From NCBI GenBank assembly GCA_947177325.1, contig CAMWUH010000106.1, forward strand, positions 1 through 7,232: a stretch of DNA of 7,232 nucleotides, in the 5' to 3' direction. Every line of letters starts with the position of its first letter. Position 1 is the stretch's first letter. The DNA comes from an uncultured Bacteroidales bacterium. GTDB lineage: Bacteria > Bacteroidota > Bacteroidia > Bacteroidales > Muribaculaceae. Position numbers and translations under genes: made by a program. Shown here piece by piece: positions 1 to 6,842 of the stretch. The notes under the pieces were generated by a model that saw only the letters and a program-made list of their open reading frames with translations, made no database searches and was not told where the DNA came from.

Positions 1-1
1 A

Positions 2-181
2 CTCGCCGCCGAACGTGCTGCCCTCTCAGAAGGCGCTAAGGTTATCACTGCAGGGGGTATTCATGGCAAAATTGTTGACGTCAAAGAAAACACTTTCGGT
101 ATCTCAATTGCCGACGGCGTTCGTATCACCGTTGAGAAGAACTCAGTTTATCCCGGCGTTGCAGATCTGCCTCAACAGTAG
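2..181 (+). CDS. yajC: YajC, Sec translocon accessory subunit (C-terminal part only)
   Basis: Partial gene: the last 59 codons, ending in TAG at 179-181; the start lies before the window. YajC is a small inner-membrane protein that associates with SecDF and assists protein export. The visible part is the cytoplasmic domain. It carries the family signature around the segment AKVITAGGIHGKIVDV followed by ADGVRITVEKNSV, which matches the usual GGIHG-K/R-I-V pattern and the VRI-x-VEK strand. The N-terminal membrane helix that defines the rest of the family is outside the window. A longer open stretch in another frame (from base 15) gives no family resemblance and is not the gene. In Bacteroidales yajC commonly precedes a YbbR-type gene and coaE, as seen here, which supports the call. 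Confidence 0.9.
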   Translation, partial: LAAERAALSEGAKVITAGGIHGKIVDVKENTFGISIADGVRITVEKNSVYPGVADLPQQ

Positions 182-214
182 CAATCGCCCACTTAACAAC
201 TAATTATTTCTCTG

Positions 215-244
215 ATAACTACACAGAAATATTAAAGTAGTTAT
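215..244. repeat. Inverted repeat in the yajC downstream gap
   Basis: An 8-base perfect inverted repeat: ATAACTAC at 215-222 and GTAGTTAT at 237-244, with a 14-base loop. It lies 33 bases after the yajC stop. No T-run follows directly, so it is not a convincing intrinsic terminator. It could protect the yajC 3' end or be chance in AT-rich DNA. Confidence 0.4.
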
Positions 245-266
245 TCAACCGGAATCCCTCTAAAAA

Positions 267-316
267 TTGCCAAGTATCCTCCTGTCCAATCAGCTTGCGT
301 TACTTGGCAAATTTTG
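267..316 (+). terminator. Hairpin before the YbbR-domain gene, possible attenuator or terminator
   Basis: A 10-base perfect inverted repeat, TTGCCAAGTA at 267-276 and TACTTGGCAA at 301-310, with a 24-base loop, followed by ATTTTG. The hairpin ends 12 bases before the ATG of the next gene. Stem plus short T-run resembles an intrinsic terminator for yajC transcripts, but the T-run is short and the loop is long. It could instead be a leader structure affecting translation of the next gene. The inverted repeat is seen directly; the function is inferred. Confidence 0.4.
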
Positions 317-322
317 TTGACT

Positions 323-1336
323 ATGAATAAGAACGAAATCTTTTCCCATATTGAACGCTCCAAAGCAAAATTACTCGCTAAAGCTTCTACTCGCCAAGGT
401 AAAAACCTGCTTACATTTTTGGTTTTCCTCGTCGTGGCCGCATTTTTCTGGTTCTTAATGGCCTTAAACGATGAAGTGGAGAAAGATTACACTATTGAAG
501 TAGTCATCAATGATATGCCCGAAGATATTACTCTGCTTTCTGACGTGGCTCCAACTATCGGTGTTACTGTCAAAGACCACGGGCGATCTTTATTAAGATA
601 TGACTGGGGCAATCCCCCTAAACTGAAATTAGATTTCAGCGACTTCGAACTTGTCGGAAAAGATCGAATGGTGCTCCGCGAACAAAAAATGAAATCAATG
701 ATTCGCGACCTGTTCAATTCATCAACCCAAATTGCCTACGTTAAGCCTGACTCCCTTAATATCTGGTACACCTCGATGCCGGCAGAAACTCTTCCGGTCA
801 GGATTAACATTGATGTGCAAGCCTCGCCTCAACACATCATCTATGGCCCGATCACTGTTGAACCCGATTCCGTAATGCTATTCTCTGCACAAGGAATCCC
901 CTCATCAGTCGTTTCAATCGCTACTGAAGAAATTGCCGCACGTGGGCTTTCTGACACCACTGTCTATGAATTGTCAGTAATTCCACCTAAAGGCACTCGC
1001 GCCATCCCTCAAAAGGTCAAGATAACGGTGCCCGTTGAGCCATTGATTTCAAAGAAAGTCAACACGAAACTCTCAACCACCAATGTTCCCGCAAATTATA
1101 ATCTGTTGCCTTTCCCTTCCTACGTTGACGTTACATATCTTCTTCCTATGAGCGCGTATGCTAACAATAGTTTCACCCCCGTTGTCTATGTTGACTACCG
1201 CGATTATAAACCCTCTAAATCTACACTACCTGTAAAAATAGGTCGTACCCCCGACTACGTAAAATCAATCAGCGTTGTACCAACAGAGGTAGAGTATGTC
1301 ATTGAACGCCCCGTTAGAAATCCCGATTCTAAGTAA
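323..1336 (+). CDS. YbbR-like (CdaR-type) domain membrane protein
   Basis: A 337-residue protein anchored by one N-terminal membrane helix at about residues 29-48 (LLTFLVFLVVAAFFWFLMAL), after a basic 28-residue cytoplasmic head. The rest is an extracytoplasmic beta-rich region. Residues after the helix (YTIEVVINDMPED and following) fit a YbbR domain, and further YbbR-like strands follow (LPVRINIDV near the middle, a PVEPLISKKV segment later). In Firmicutes the related CdaR (YbbR) regulates the diadenylate cyclase CdaA; no cyclase gene is present here, so that role is not assumed and no symbol is given. Two in-frame TTG codons lie just upstream (314, 317), but ATG at 323 is preferred. The stop is followed 7 bases later by coaE, so the two are probably co-transcribed. 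The order yajC - YbbR - coaE is typical of Bacteroidales. Biochemical role in this phylum is unclear. Confidence 0.85.
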   Translation: MNKNEIFSHIERSKAKLLAKASTRQGKNLLTFLVFLVVAAFFWFLMALNDEVEKDYTIEVVINDMPEDITLLSDVAPTIGVTVKDHGRSLLRYDWGNPPKLKLDFSDFELVGKDRMVLREQKMKSMIRDLFNSSTQIAYVKPDSLNIWYTSMPAETLPVRINIDVQASPQHIIYGPITVEPDSVMLFSAQGIPSSVVSIATEEIAARGLSDTTVYELSVIPPKGTRAIPQKVKITVPVEPLISKKVNTKLSTTNVPANYNLLPFPSYVDVTYLLPMSAYANNSFTPVVYVDYRDYKPSKSTLPVKIGRTPDYVKSISVVPTEVEYVIERPVRNPDSK

Positions 1337-1343
1337 TGCTCCT

Positions 1344-1958
1344 ATGGCACAATCTAACTTAATAGCACTTTCAGGCGGAATTGGTTCAGGGAAGAGTGTT
1401 GTCGCAGAAATTCTTCGAAAGCTCGGATACACGGTCACTGACACAGACCGGCTTGCCAAATCTCTCATGGATAATGATGACACCATTAAGGACTGTTTGT
1501 TAACCGAAATCACCCCCGACGCTTTAAATCCTGACCGCACGATAAATAGAAAAGCGATTGCAGATATCGTTTTTTCCAACAAAGAGAAGCTGGCTGCGCT
1601 CAATCGCATTGTTCACGACAAAGTCAAAGAAGCCATCTCTAATTTGGCGGCCGTGCATTCTTCCCAAAATCCCATATTTATAGAAACCGCCATACCGTTT
1701 AGCAGCGGCATTGACAAAATGGTCAGTGCTATTTGGTTAGTTGAGGCTCCGGTTAATCTTCGCGTGGAGCGAATTATCAAGCGTAATAACTCTACTCTTC
1801 AAGAAGCACTCTCTCGCATAGAGGCGCAGAAATCTGAGCTATCCCGGTCACATCCTGTCACATTTACAATAAACAACGACGATAGGGTAGAAGCTCTACT
1901 TCCGCAAATACAATGCCTCTTGGATAATTCAAGTTTGAATCGTGCTTGCGGTCTCTGA
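1344..1958 (+). CDS. coaE: Dephospho-CoA kinase
   Basis: A 204-residue cytoplasmic kinase that phosphorylates the 3'-hydroxyl of dephospho-CoA with ATP, the last step of coenzyme A synthesis. The P-loop GGIGSGKS is at residues 11-18. The acidic motif VTDTDRLAK (31-39) matches the family's D-x-D region. The lid region LRVERIIKRN (139-148) supplies the conserved arginines, and IEAQ (159-162) matches the conserved glutamine that follows. Length is normal for the family. The ATG at 1344 was chosen because it puts the P-loop near residue 11; an in-frame ATG at 1296 would overlap the preceding gene by 41 bases and add 16 residues with no family match. Two positions differ from the common pattern: the PLL-F/V-E segment reads AIPFSSG (116-122), and the usual DN near the C-terminus reads INND (176-179). 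The stop is 2 bases from the stop of the opposing nitrilase gene. Confidence 0.95.
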   Translation: MAQSNLIALSGGIGSGKSVVAEILRKLGYTVTDTDRLAKSLMDNDDTIKDCLLTEITPDALNPDRTINRKAIADIVFSNKEKLAALNRIVHDKVKEAISNLAAVHSSQNPIFIETAIPFSSGIDKMVSAIWLVEAPVNLRVERIIKRNNSTLQEALSRIEAQKSELSRSHPVTFTINNDDRVEALLPQIQCLLDNSSLNRACGL

Positions 1959-1960
1959 TT

Positions 1961-2770
1961 TCAATGAAATTTTTGATTACTGAGTAAAAATTCATCGGCA
2001 TCAGCTTGAAACGGTAGCTTCTTGCGGCTATTTACCAAATGTGTATAATCAAGAGTCGCGATTATGCAATGTTCTCCCTTGATTCCATTTTCGCTTCTTG
2101 CAATTGGTTTACCCAGTCCGTCAACGATAATATTCATCGCGTCATAATCGCCGAAATCATCAACTCCACTTCGGTTTGTGCCGACATAGTAAGCTTGATT
2201 TTCTATTGCTCTACCAATCAGTAAATGTTCCCATGCATACGACCGGGACTGTGGCCAGTTAGCAGGCACAAGCATTACGTCATATTTTTCCCCTAAGTTT
2301 CTGCACCATACGGGAAATCGCAAGTCATAACACACAATCAGCGATATATTCCACCCCCTGAATCTAACTACCGCAGGAGGTGTTGTTCCTCCTTCAAGCA
2401 ATTCAGCTTCTTTACTCAATGAAAACAGATGAGCTTTATCATAAATCTGGCATTCGCCCGAAGGCTCGATGAAAAATCCCCTGTTATAATATTTCCCTCC
2501 TTTTTCAAGCAACACGCTACCGGCAATCGCTCGTTGCCACCGGCGCGACAGTTGAGTCAATCTGTCGATAGTGTCGTTACCTTGCTTTGCTAATACGTTC
2601 AGCGCATCAATGTCAGAAATAAATCCGGTTGAAAACAACTCGGGCAAAACCACTACATCAACCGAAGAGGGGAGTGTGGTCATTAACTTTTCAACGCGCC
2701 CTAAGTTGGCCTCAGGATTGCCCCATTTAATATCTAACGAAGCCGAAGCAATTATCAAATTATTGTTCAT
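1961..2770 (-). CDS. Nitrilase-superfamily omega-amidase (YafV/Nit2-like)
   Basis: A 269-residue carbon-nitrogen hydrolase. The catalytic triad is complete: Glu44 in LPELF, Lys112 in YDKAHLF and Cys147 in IVCYDLRFP. The segments CYDLRFPVWCRN and GRAIENQAYYVGTNR closely follow the YafV branch, whose members hydrolyse alpha-ketoglutaramate or alpha-ketosuccinamate to the keto acid and ammonia, a metabolite-repair reaction linked to glutamine and asparagine transamination. Substrate is inferred from the branch, not shown by this sequence. There is no signal peptide, so it should be cytoplasmic. The ATG at 2768-2770 lies inside the end of the upstream acyltransferase gene (11-base overlap), which suggests translational coupling. 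No transaminase gene is in the window. Other amidase substrates in the superfamily remain possible, but the N-carbamoylase and NAD synthetase branches fit less well. Confidence 0.88.
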   Translation of the reverse strand: MNNNLIIASASLDIKWGNPEANLGRVEKLMTTLPSSVDVVVLPELFSTGFISDIDALNVLAKQGNDTIDRLTQLSRRWQRAIAGSVLLEKGGKYYNRGFFIEPSGECQIYDKAHLFSLSKEAELLEGGTTPPAVVRFRGWNISLIVCYDLRFPVWCRNLGEKYDVMLVPANWPQSRSYAWEHLLIGRAIENQAYYVGTNRSGVDDFGDYDAMNIIVDGLGKPIARSENGIKGEHCIIATLDYTHLVNSRKKLPFQADADEFLLSNQKFH

Positions 2771-3311
2771 AGTCGGTAGAGAATTTTTCAGGATATTTGC
2801 CTTTATAACCCTTGTAATAGTCTTTTACTCGTTTTAGATCTTCCTCAATATTGCCGGAAGGAATGAATTCATCTGTTACTATAATCGATTTATGCTCGTA
2901 GTCAAGAATGCCTAAAAATATCGGCACATCAGCATTCAAAGCAATTCTCAAAAAACCGGTACGCCATTTCGATGTAGCTTTTCGAGTACCTTCCGGTGTA
3001 ATAGCCAGAGTCAATCGTTCCTTACTCTTATATAATTCCGTTATATAATCGACCAGCGAGAATTGTTTCCCTTTTCTAACAACCGGAATTCCGCCCATCG
3101 CTTTAAATAAATAGCCCAACGGGAAGAAAAACCAAGTGGATTTCATTAGAAAACCCGCTTTTCTTCCAATTGAAGCATAAGCTAGTTTCCCTAAAATGAA
3201 ATCCCAATTACTCGTGTGGGGTGCAACACAAATAATAGACTTCGGCACATCGGGAATTGTAATATTTACCTTCCATCCTGCCATCTTCAATATCATCTTC
3301 GATATGCCCAT
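2760..3311 (-). CDS. PlsC-type acyltransferase (lysophospholipid or related acyltransferase)
   Basis: A 183-residue protein with the acyltransferase motifs of the PlsC superfamily. Motif I is HTSNWD with His32 and Asp37 as the catalytic pair. Motif II is GGIPVVRKG (73-81) and motif III is TPEGTR (105-110). A hydrophobic stretch around WFFFPLGYLF (60-69) probably sits at the membrane surface. Such enzymes transfer acyl chains to lysophosphatidate or other glycerol or amino-acid lipids. It is shorter than classical PlsC (about 240 residues) and lacks clear N-terminal membrane helices, so the acceptor cannot be named; it belongs to a small Bacteroidota-type group often annotated as 1-acyl-glycerol-3-phosphate acyltransferase. 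The gene starts about 35 bases after the terminator of the preceding unit and its stop overlaps the nitrilase start, so the two form a pair. The functional link between lipid acylation and an amidase is not evident. Confidence 0.85.
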   Translation of the reverse strand: MGISKMILKMAGWKVNITIPDVPKSIICVAPHTSNWDFILGKLAYASIGRKAGFLMKSTWFFFPLGYLFKAMGGIPVVRKGKQFSLVDYITELYKSKERLTLAITPEGTRKATSKWRTGFLRIALNADVPIFLGILDYEHKSIIVTDEFIPSGNIEEDLKRVKDYYKGYKGKYPEKFSTDYEQ

Positions 3312-3335
3312 AATAGAAAGATCAGTTATTCTATT
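3312..3335 (-). repeat. Short inverted repeat abutting the acyltransferase start codon
   Basis: AATAGAA (3312-3318) and TTCTATT (3329-3335) form a 7-base inverted repeat with a 10-base loop, ending directly at the ATG on the minus strand. It is AT-rich and so a weak stem. If it forms in the mRNA it would sit where the ribosome loads. Confidence 0.35.
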
Positions 3336-3346
3336 GTAGTTAGATT

Positions 3347-3401
3347 AAAAAAGAGGGGATGCAACTTTGAGCGCAATTTTCACGTGACCCATTGCATCCC
3401 C
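3347..3401 (-). terminator. Intrinsic terminator of the prfC - lysC - hypothetical unit
   Basis: Read on the minus strand: GGGGATGCAA (3401-3392), a 27-base loop, TTGCATCCCC (3364-3355), then TC and six T residues (3352-3347). The 10-base stem is perfect and GC-rich at its base, and the T-run is in the right place. It begins 29 bases after the stop of the 110-residue gene. The loop is longer than usual and contains the palindrome CACGTG. Confidence 0.85.
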
Positions 3402-3430
3402 ACCAATTAAGTTGTGTGCAGGTTGAATTG

Positions 3431-3763
3431 CTATGCTTTTTTAGGCAATGCTTCGTTCATCTCTTTAATGATAGCATCAACTTGAGTATTGAAGTTTTCG
3501 CGGAGTGAGTGGTAAGCTGCGGCGAAATATTTTCGGCGTGCTTTGCGATAGGCTGCCATATTGGCGAAATCGCGTGGTGCTTTATCAAATGACACATTAG
3601 AGTTTTCGAGAGCGTGTGACTGCAAACCGGCTGTTTTAATTACTGCCTCGTTTAACTTTTCGCGGTTAACGCCTGGAATAAGATGCATTGCTGTGATTGA
3701 CTCTGCGGCTAAATCGCCACATGCCATCTTGATTTGCTTCTTTAATAATCTTTTGTTTGCCAT
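3431..3763 (-). CDS. Small basic hypothetical protein, Bacteroidota-type
   Basis: A 110-residue protein of unknown function. It begins MANKRLLKKQIKMACGDLAA, an opening that I recall from conserved hypothetical proteins of Bacteroidales; I cannot name a domain. It is rich in Ala, Lys and Arg (19 Lys/Arg against 11 Asp/Glu) and looks largely helical, with a basic aromatic stretch YRKARRKYFAAAY (72-84) and a C-terminal helix ending in PKKA. There is no signal peptide or membrane segment, so it is probably cytoplasmic and may bind nucleic acid or another acidic partner; that is inference from charge only. The MANK opening recalls ribosomal protein S20, but the rest does not match S20. It follows lysC by 25 bases and is followed by a strong terminator, so it is the last gene of the prfC unit. 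Coding status is supported by a fitting start, position in the operon and protein-like composition. Confidence 0.8.
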   Translation of the reverse strand: MANKRLLKKQIKMACGDLAAESITAMHLIPGVNREKLNEAVIKTAGLQSHALENSNVSFDKAPRDFANMAAYRKARRKYFAAAYHSLRENFNTQVDAIIKEMNEALPKKA

Positions 3764-3788
3764 GGGTTTAAAGATTTAATTGGGTTAT

Positions 3789-5162
3789 TTATTGAAAACA
3801 TGCCGAGTGAAACAAAGTCAAACATTCCTTTGACCTGCTTCTCTCAACAATGTATACTATCTTGTTTTCTGAATTACCTTGTGTGGATGCTATCGGCTGC
3901 AAACCCGCTTTTTCGAGTTCAACTGCAAGTTTACCTGCCAAACCGGCTTTTCCTCTCATATTGTCGCCAACAAGCGCTACCGCACTGTAGATATCATTGA
4001 TTGTGATAGCGCTTAATGTGCCGCCACGCAATTCATTTATAAACTGATCGGTCAGCCCGTCGACTGCTCGCTCGGCATCGCCTGATTTTACCGCCACGTA
4101 AGCTCTTCGCTCGCCATATTCGCAGCTTACCAATAAAGGAGAAACTCCCGTTTTGCCCAAACCTTCATACACACGGGCGTTAAAATTTAAATCAGAGCTT
4201 GCTACTTGGCCGAGTATTGAAATCAACGCAACTTCATTTATTGATGAAATACCTTTGATTACAACGTCACCTGCCGGCGAAACTGCATCGGCAATCCGAG
4301 TGCCTTCAGCCTCCGGATTATGCGTGTTTTTAACGTAGGTAGGTATATTTTTATGGAACACGGGATAAATCGTGGGTGCATAAATCACCTTAGCCCCATA
4401 ATTACATAGCTCCATGGCCTCGGCAAATGACAATCTTTCAATAACACTTGCCGAAGGAATTATGCGTGGGTCAGCTGTCAGAAATCCATTGACATCTGTC
4501 CAAATTTCAAGACCCGATGCGTTTAATGCTGATGCAACGATGGCCGCAGTAAAATCACTCCCGCCACGTCCCAGATTGGTAATATCACCATTTAAATCAC
4601 TGCTGATGAAACCGGGTATGACTGCCACAGAAAACCGGCTACCGCCTATTATCTCCGCAATTCGATCATTTGTTACCGACTGAAGCAATTTGTGACTGCC
4701 ATGTTTCTGCTCTGTGATAATGAATCTGGTTGACTCAAAGAACACGGCATCAGTTATCACTTTTGAAATTATACGACTTGACAACCGTTCGCCATAACTG
4801 ACCACCACGTCAAGCGTGCGCTGCGACAGGTCTTTAATCAATGAAATACCACGGAAAATATTACCCAGCTCTTCCAAGAGAGGATTTATTTCAACGCGAA
4901 CCTGATTTTGCAGCGGCTCTGCAACCGTATCCTTTATAATCTGTAGGTGACGACTGACAATTTCGGCATAGGACACTATATATTCCAAGTTGCCGGTCGA
5001 AGCCGTGCGCGCCGTTTGAATAAGTTTATCTGTTATGCCGCCCAAAGCCGAAACTACCACTATCAGCTGTTCGCTTTTAGCTTGAGCCTCAACTATCTTT
5101 TTGACATTTTTGAGGCTCTCGGCTGTTCCTACTGATGTACCTCCGAATTTTAGGACTTTCAT
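3789..5162 (-). CDS. lysC: Aspartate kinase (monofunctional)
   Basis: A 457-residue enzyme that phosphorylates L-aspartate with ATP, the first step towards lysine (and diaminopimelate), threonine and methionine. The kinase domain spans about residues 1-295: KFGGTS at 5-10, SYGERLSS at 122-129 with Glu125, GRGGSD at 198-203, WTDVNG at 221-226 and TADPR at 229-233. Two ACT regulatory domains follow (about 305-375 and 390-450), the second including VGDNMRG (398-404) and IASTQGNSE (424-432). These imply feedback control by an aspartate-family amino acid, most likely lysine or threonine. The sequence stops at the point where bifunctional ThrA enzymes continue into homoserine dehydrogenase, and the bases downstream code for the unrelated 110-residue protein, so this is a stand-alone kinase. 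It lies 37 bases after prfC, with no riboswitch-like leader in between. The symbol lysC is used for the monofunctional form; effector specificity cannot be read from the sequence. Confidence 0.95.
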   Translation of the reverse strand: MKVLKFGGTSVGTAESLKNVKKIVEAQAKSEQLIVVVSALGGITDKLIQTARTASTGNLEYIVSYAEIVSRHLQIIKDTVAEPLQNQVRVEINPLLEELGNIFRGISLIKDLSQRTLDVVVSYGERLSSRIISKVITDAVFFESTRFIITEQKHGSHKLLQSVTNDRIAEIIGGSRFSVAVIPGFISSDLNGDITNLGRGGSDFTAAIVASALNASGLEIWTDVNGFLTADPRIIPSASVIERLSFAEAMELCNYGAKVIYAPTIYPVFHKNIPTYVKNTHNPEAEGTRIADAVSPAGDVVIKGISSINEVALISILGQVASSDLNFNARVYEGLGKTGVSPLLVSCEYGERRAYVAVKSGDAERAVDGLTDQFINELRGGTLSAITINDIYSAVALVGDNMRGKAGLAGKLAVELEKAGLQPIASTQGNSENKIVYIVERSRSKECLTLFHSACFQ

Positions 5163-5199
5163 TCTTGTTTGTATTGAAACTTACTTATTACCCTATACT

Positions 5200-6780
5200 T
5201 TAAAATTCCGATGTGAAATGGAATTTTAATTTCGGGAAATCAGCTTGTGCCATTTGCAGCACATAATTCGAATCAGCGAGGAACACATCTCGCCCCTCAC
5301 GGTCAACGGCCATAAATTGATGTTTACGCTTCTTAAATGCCGCCAATGCATCAGCATCGTCACTCTCTATCCAGCATGCCTTATAGAGCGATATCGGTTC
5401 CCAACGGCATTGTGCGCCATATTCATGCAACAATCTATATTGGATAACCTCGAATTGAAGTTGTCCTACAGTACCGATTATTTTTCGCCCGTTAAACTGA
5501 TTTACAAATAATTGAGCCACACCTTCATCCATCAATTGCTGTATGCCCTTTTCGAGCTGCTTTGATTTCATAGGATCAGTATTCTCAATGTACTTGAACA
5601 TTTCCGGCGAGAAGCTCGGCAAGCCCTTGAAGTGTAGTTCCTCTCCCTCGGTCAACGTATCGCCGATTTTGAAGTTGCCGGTATCGGGAATACCCACTAT
5701 ATCTCCGGGGAAAGCCTCATCGACAATATTCTTTTTCTGTGCCATGAAAGCCGTGGGAGCAGCGAAGCGCATCATCTTACCCGATCTTACATGCTTGTAG
5801 TTGGCATTACGCTCAAATTTACCGGAACACACTTTCACAAAAGCAATACAGCTACGGTGGTTAGGGTCCATATTGGCGTGAATTTTAAACACAAAACCGG
5901 TGAAAGGCTGTTCCGTTGGGTCAATCCGGCGCTCTACTGCTTCAATTGCCCGAGGAGAGGGGGCAATCTCAACAAAGCAGTCAAGCAACTCTTTGACGCC
6001 AAATGTGTTTAGTGCTGACCCGAAAAACACGGGGGCGACTTTGCCTGAAAGATATTCTTCCTTATCAAATTCAGGATAAACCCCATTAATCAGCTCGATA
6101 TCTTCGCGGAGTTTTTCCGCATCAGCTTCGCCTACTGCAGCATCAATGCGCGGGTCGTTGACATCGTCAATTTCAACTCGCTCCGACACGGTTTGCTTCG
6201 ATGGCGTAAACAAATCAAGAGTGTTTTCATAAAGATTATAAACTCCCTTGAATTTAGCGCCAATATTAATAGGCCAGGATAGCGGGCGTACACTAATTTT
6301 TAATTCAGACTCCAATTCATCAAGAATTTCAAATGGGTCGCGACCCTCTCGGTCAAGTTTATTAACGAAGATGATTACCGGGGTGTTGCGCATGCGACAC
6401 ACCTCCATCAATTTTCTCGTTTGTTGCTCCACGCCTTTAGCCACGTCTACAACAATGATAACTGAGTCAACAGCAGTCAATGTGCGATATGTATCCTCAG
6501 CAAAATCCTGGTGACCGGGTGTGTCAAGGATGTTGATTTTGTAATCGCCATAATTGAAGCCCATTACAGACGTAGCAACCGAAATGCCACGTTGCTTTTC
6601 AATCTCCATCCAGTCTGAAGTAGCTGTTTTCTTTATTTTATTTGACTTCACAGCTCCGGCAATATGTATCGCACCGCCAAAAAGCAATAATTTTTCGGTC
6701 AATGTTGTTTTACCGGCATCAGGGTGTGATATAATTGCGAACGTGCGTCGTTTTTGTATTTCGTCGTTTAGAGTAGCCAT
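5200..6780 (-). CDS. prfC: Peptide chain release factor 3
   Basis: A 526-residue translational GTPase that removes RF1 or RF2 from the ribosome after peptide release. The G domain motifs are complete: SHPDAGKTT (18-26, P-loop), RGISV (64-68, switch I), DTPGHQDF (86-93, switch II) and NKLD (140-143). The EKQRGISVATSVM segment is typical of RF3 rather than EF-G. The central beta-barrel domain and the C-terminal domain (QLMDEGVAQLF, GTVGQLQFEV) are present, and the length matches the E. coli protein (529). The ATG at 6778-6780 gives MATLNDEIQKRRTFAIISHPDAGKTT, a standard RF3 N-terminus. It is the first gene of a minus-strand unit with lysC and a small unknown gene. The nearest gene on its 5' side is a tRNA about 400 bases away that has its own terminator, so a promoter is expected in the gap. 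Confidence 0.97.
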   Translation of the reverse strand: MATLNDEIQKRRTFAIISHPDAGKTTLTEKLLLFGGAIHIAGAVKSNKIKKTATSDWMEIEKQRGISVATSVMGFNYGDYKINILDTPGHQDFAEDTYRTLTAVDSVIIVVDVAKGVEQQTRKLMEVCRMRNTPVIIFVNKLDREGRDPFEILDELESELKISVRPLSWPINIGAKFKGVYNLYENTLDLFTPSKQTVSERVEIDDVNDPRIDAAVGEADAEKLREDIELINGVYPEFDKEEYLSGKVAPVFFGSALNTFGVKELLDCFVEIAPSPRAIEAVERRIDPTEQPFTGFVFKIHANMDPNHRSCIAFVKVCSGKFERNANYKHVRSGKMMRFAAPTAFMAQKKNIVDEAFPGDIVGIPDTGNFKIGDTLTEGEELHFKGLPSFSPEMFKYIENTDPMKSKQLEKGIQQLMDEGVAQLFVNQFNGRKIIGTVGQLQFEVIQYRLLHEYGAQCRWEPISLYKACWIESDDADALAAFKKRKHQFMAVDREGRDVFLADSNYVLQMAQADFPKLKFHFTSEF

Positions 6781-6834
6781 AGTTGTTTTACGGGGCTTTA
6801 GCCACAGAAAATTTTTATCTGATTATTTTGACTA

Positions 6835-6842
6835 CAAATTTA
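6835..6842 (-). promoter_or_regulatory. Candidate -7 element of the prfC promoter
   Basis: On the minus strand the sequence TAAATTTG fits the Bacteroidota sigma-ABfr -7 consensus TAnnTTTG. It lies 54 bases before the prfC ATG, which would give a 5' leader of roughly 45-50 bases. No good TTTG/TTG element is seen about 19-21 bases upstream (TTAAGG is there instead), so the call is weak. Confidence 0.3.

Noticed and set aside
15..203. Open frame of 62 codons at the left edge
   Set aside because: It overlaps yajC in another frame and has no family resemblance; the frame starting at base 2 gives a clear YajC C-terminus.
1265..1609. Minus-strand open frame of 114 codons opposite the start of coaE
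   Set aside because: It is antisense to the coaE P-loop region and the end of the YbbR gene, both well supported.
3431..3763. Ribosomal protein S20 for the small basic gene
   Set aside because: The MANK opening and basic character suggested it, but the sequence lacks the S20 pattern and is longer than S20.
5163..5199. Lysine riboswitch or attenuator before lysC
   Set aside because: Only 37 bases separate prfC and lysC, far too short for a lysine riboswitch, and no stem with a T-run is seen.
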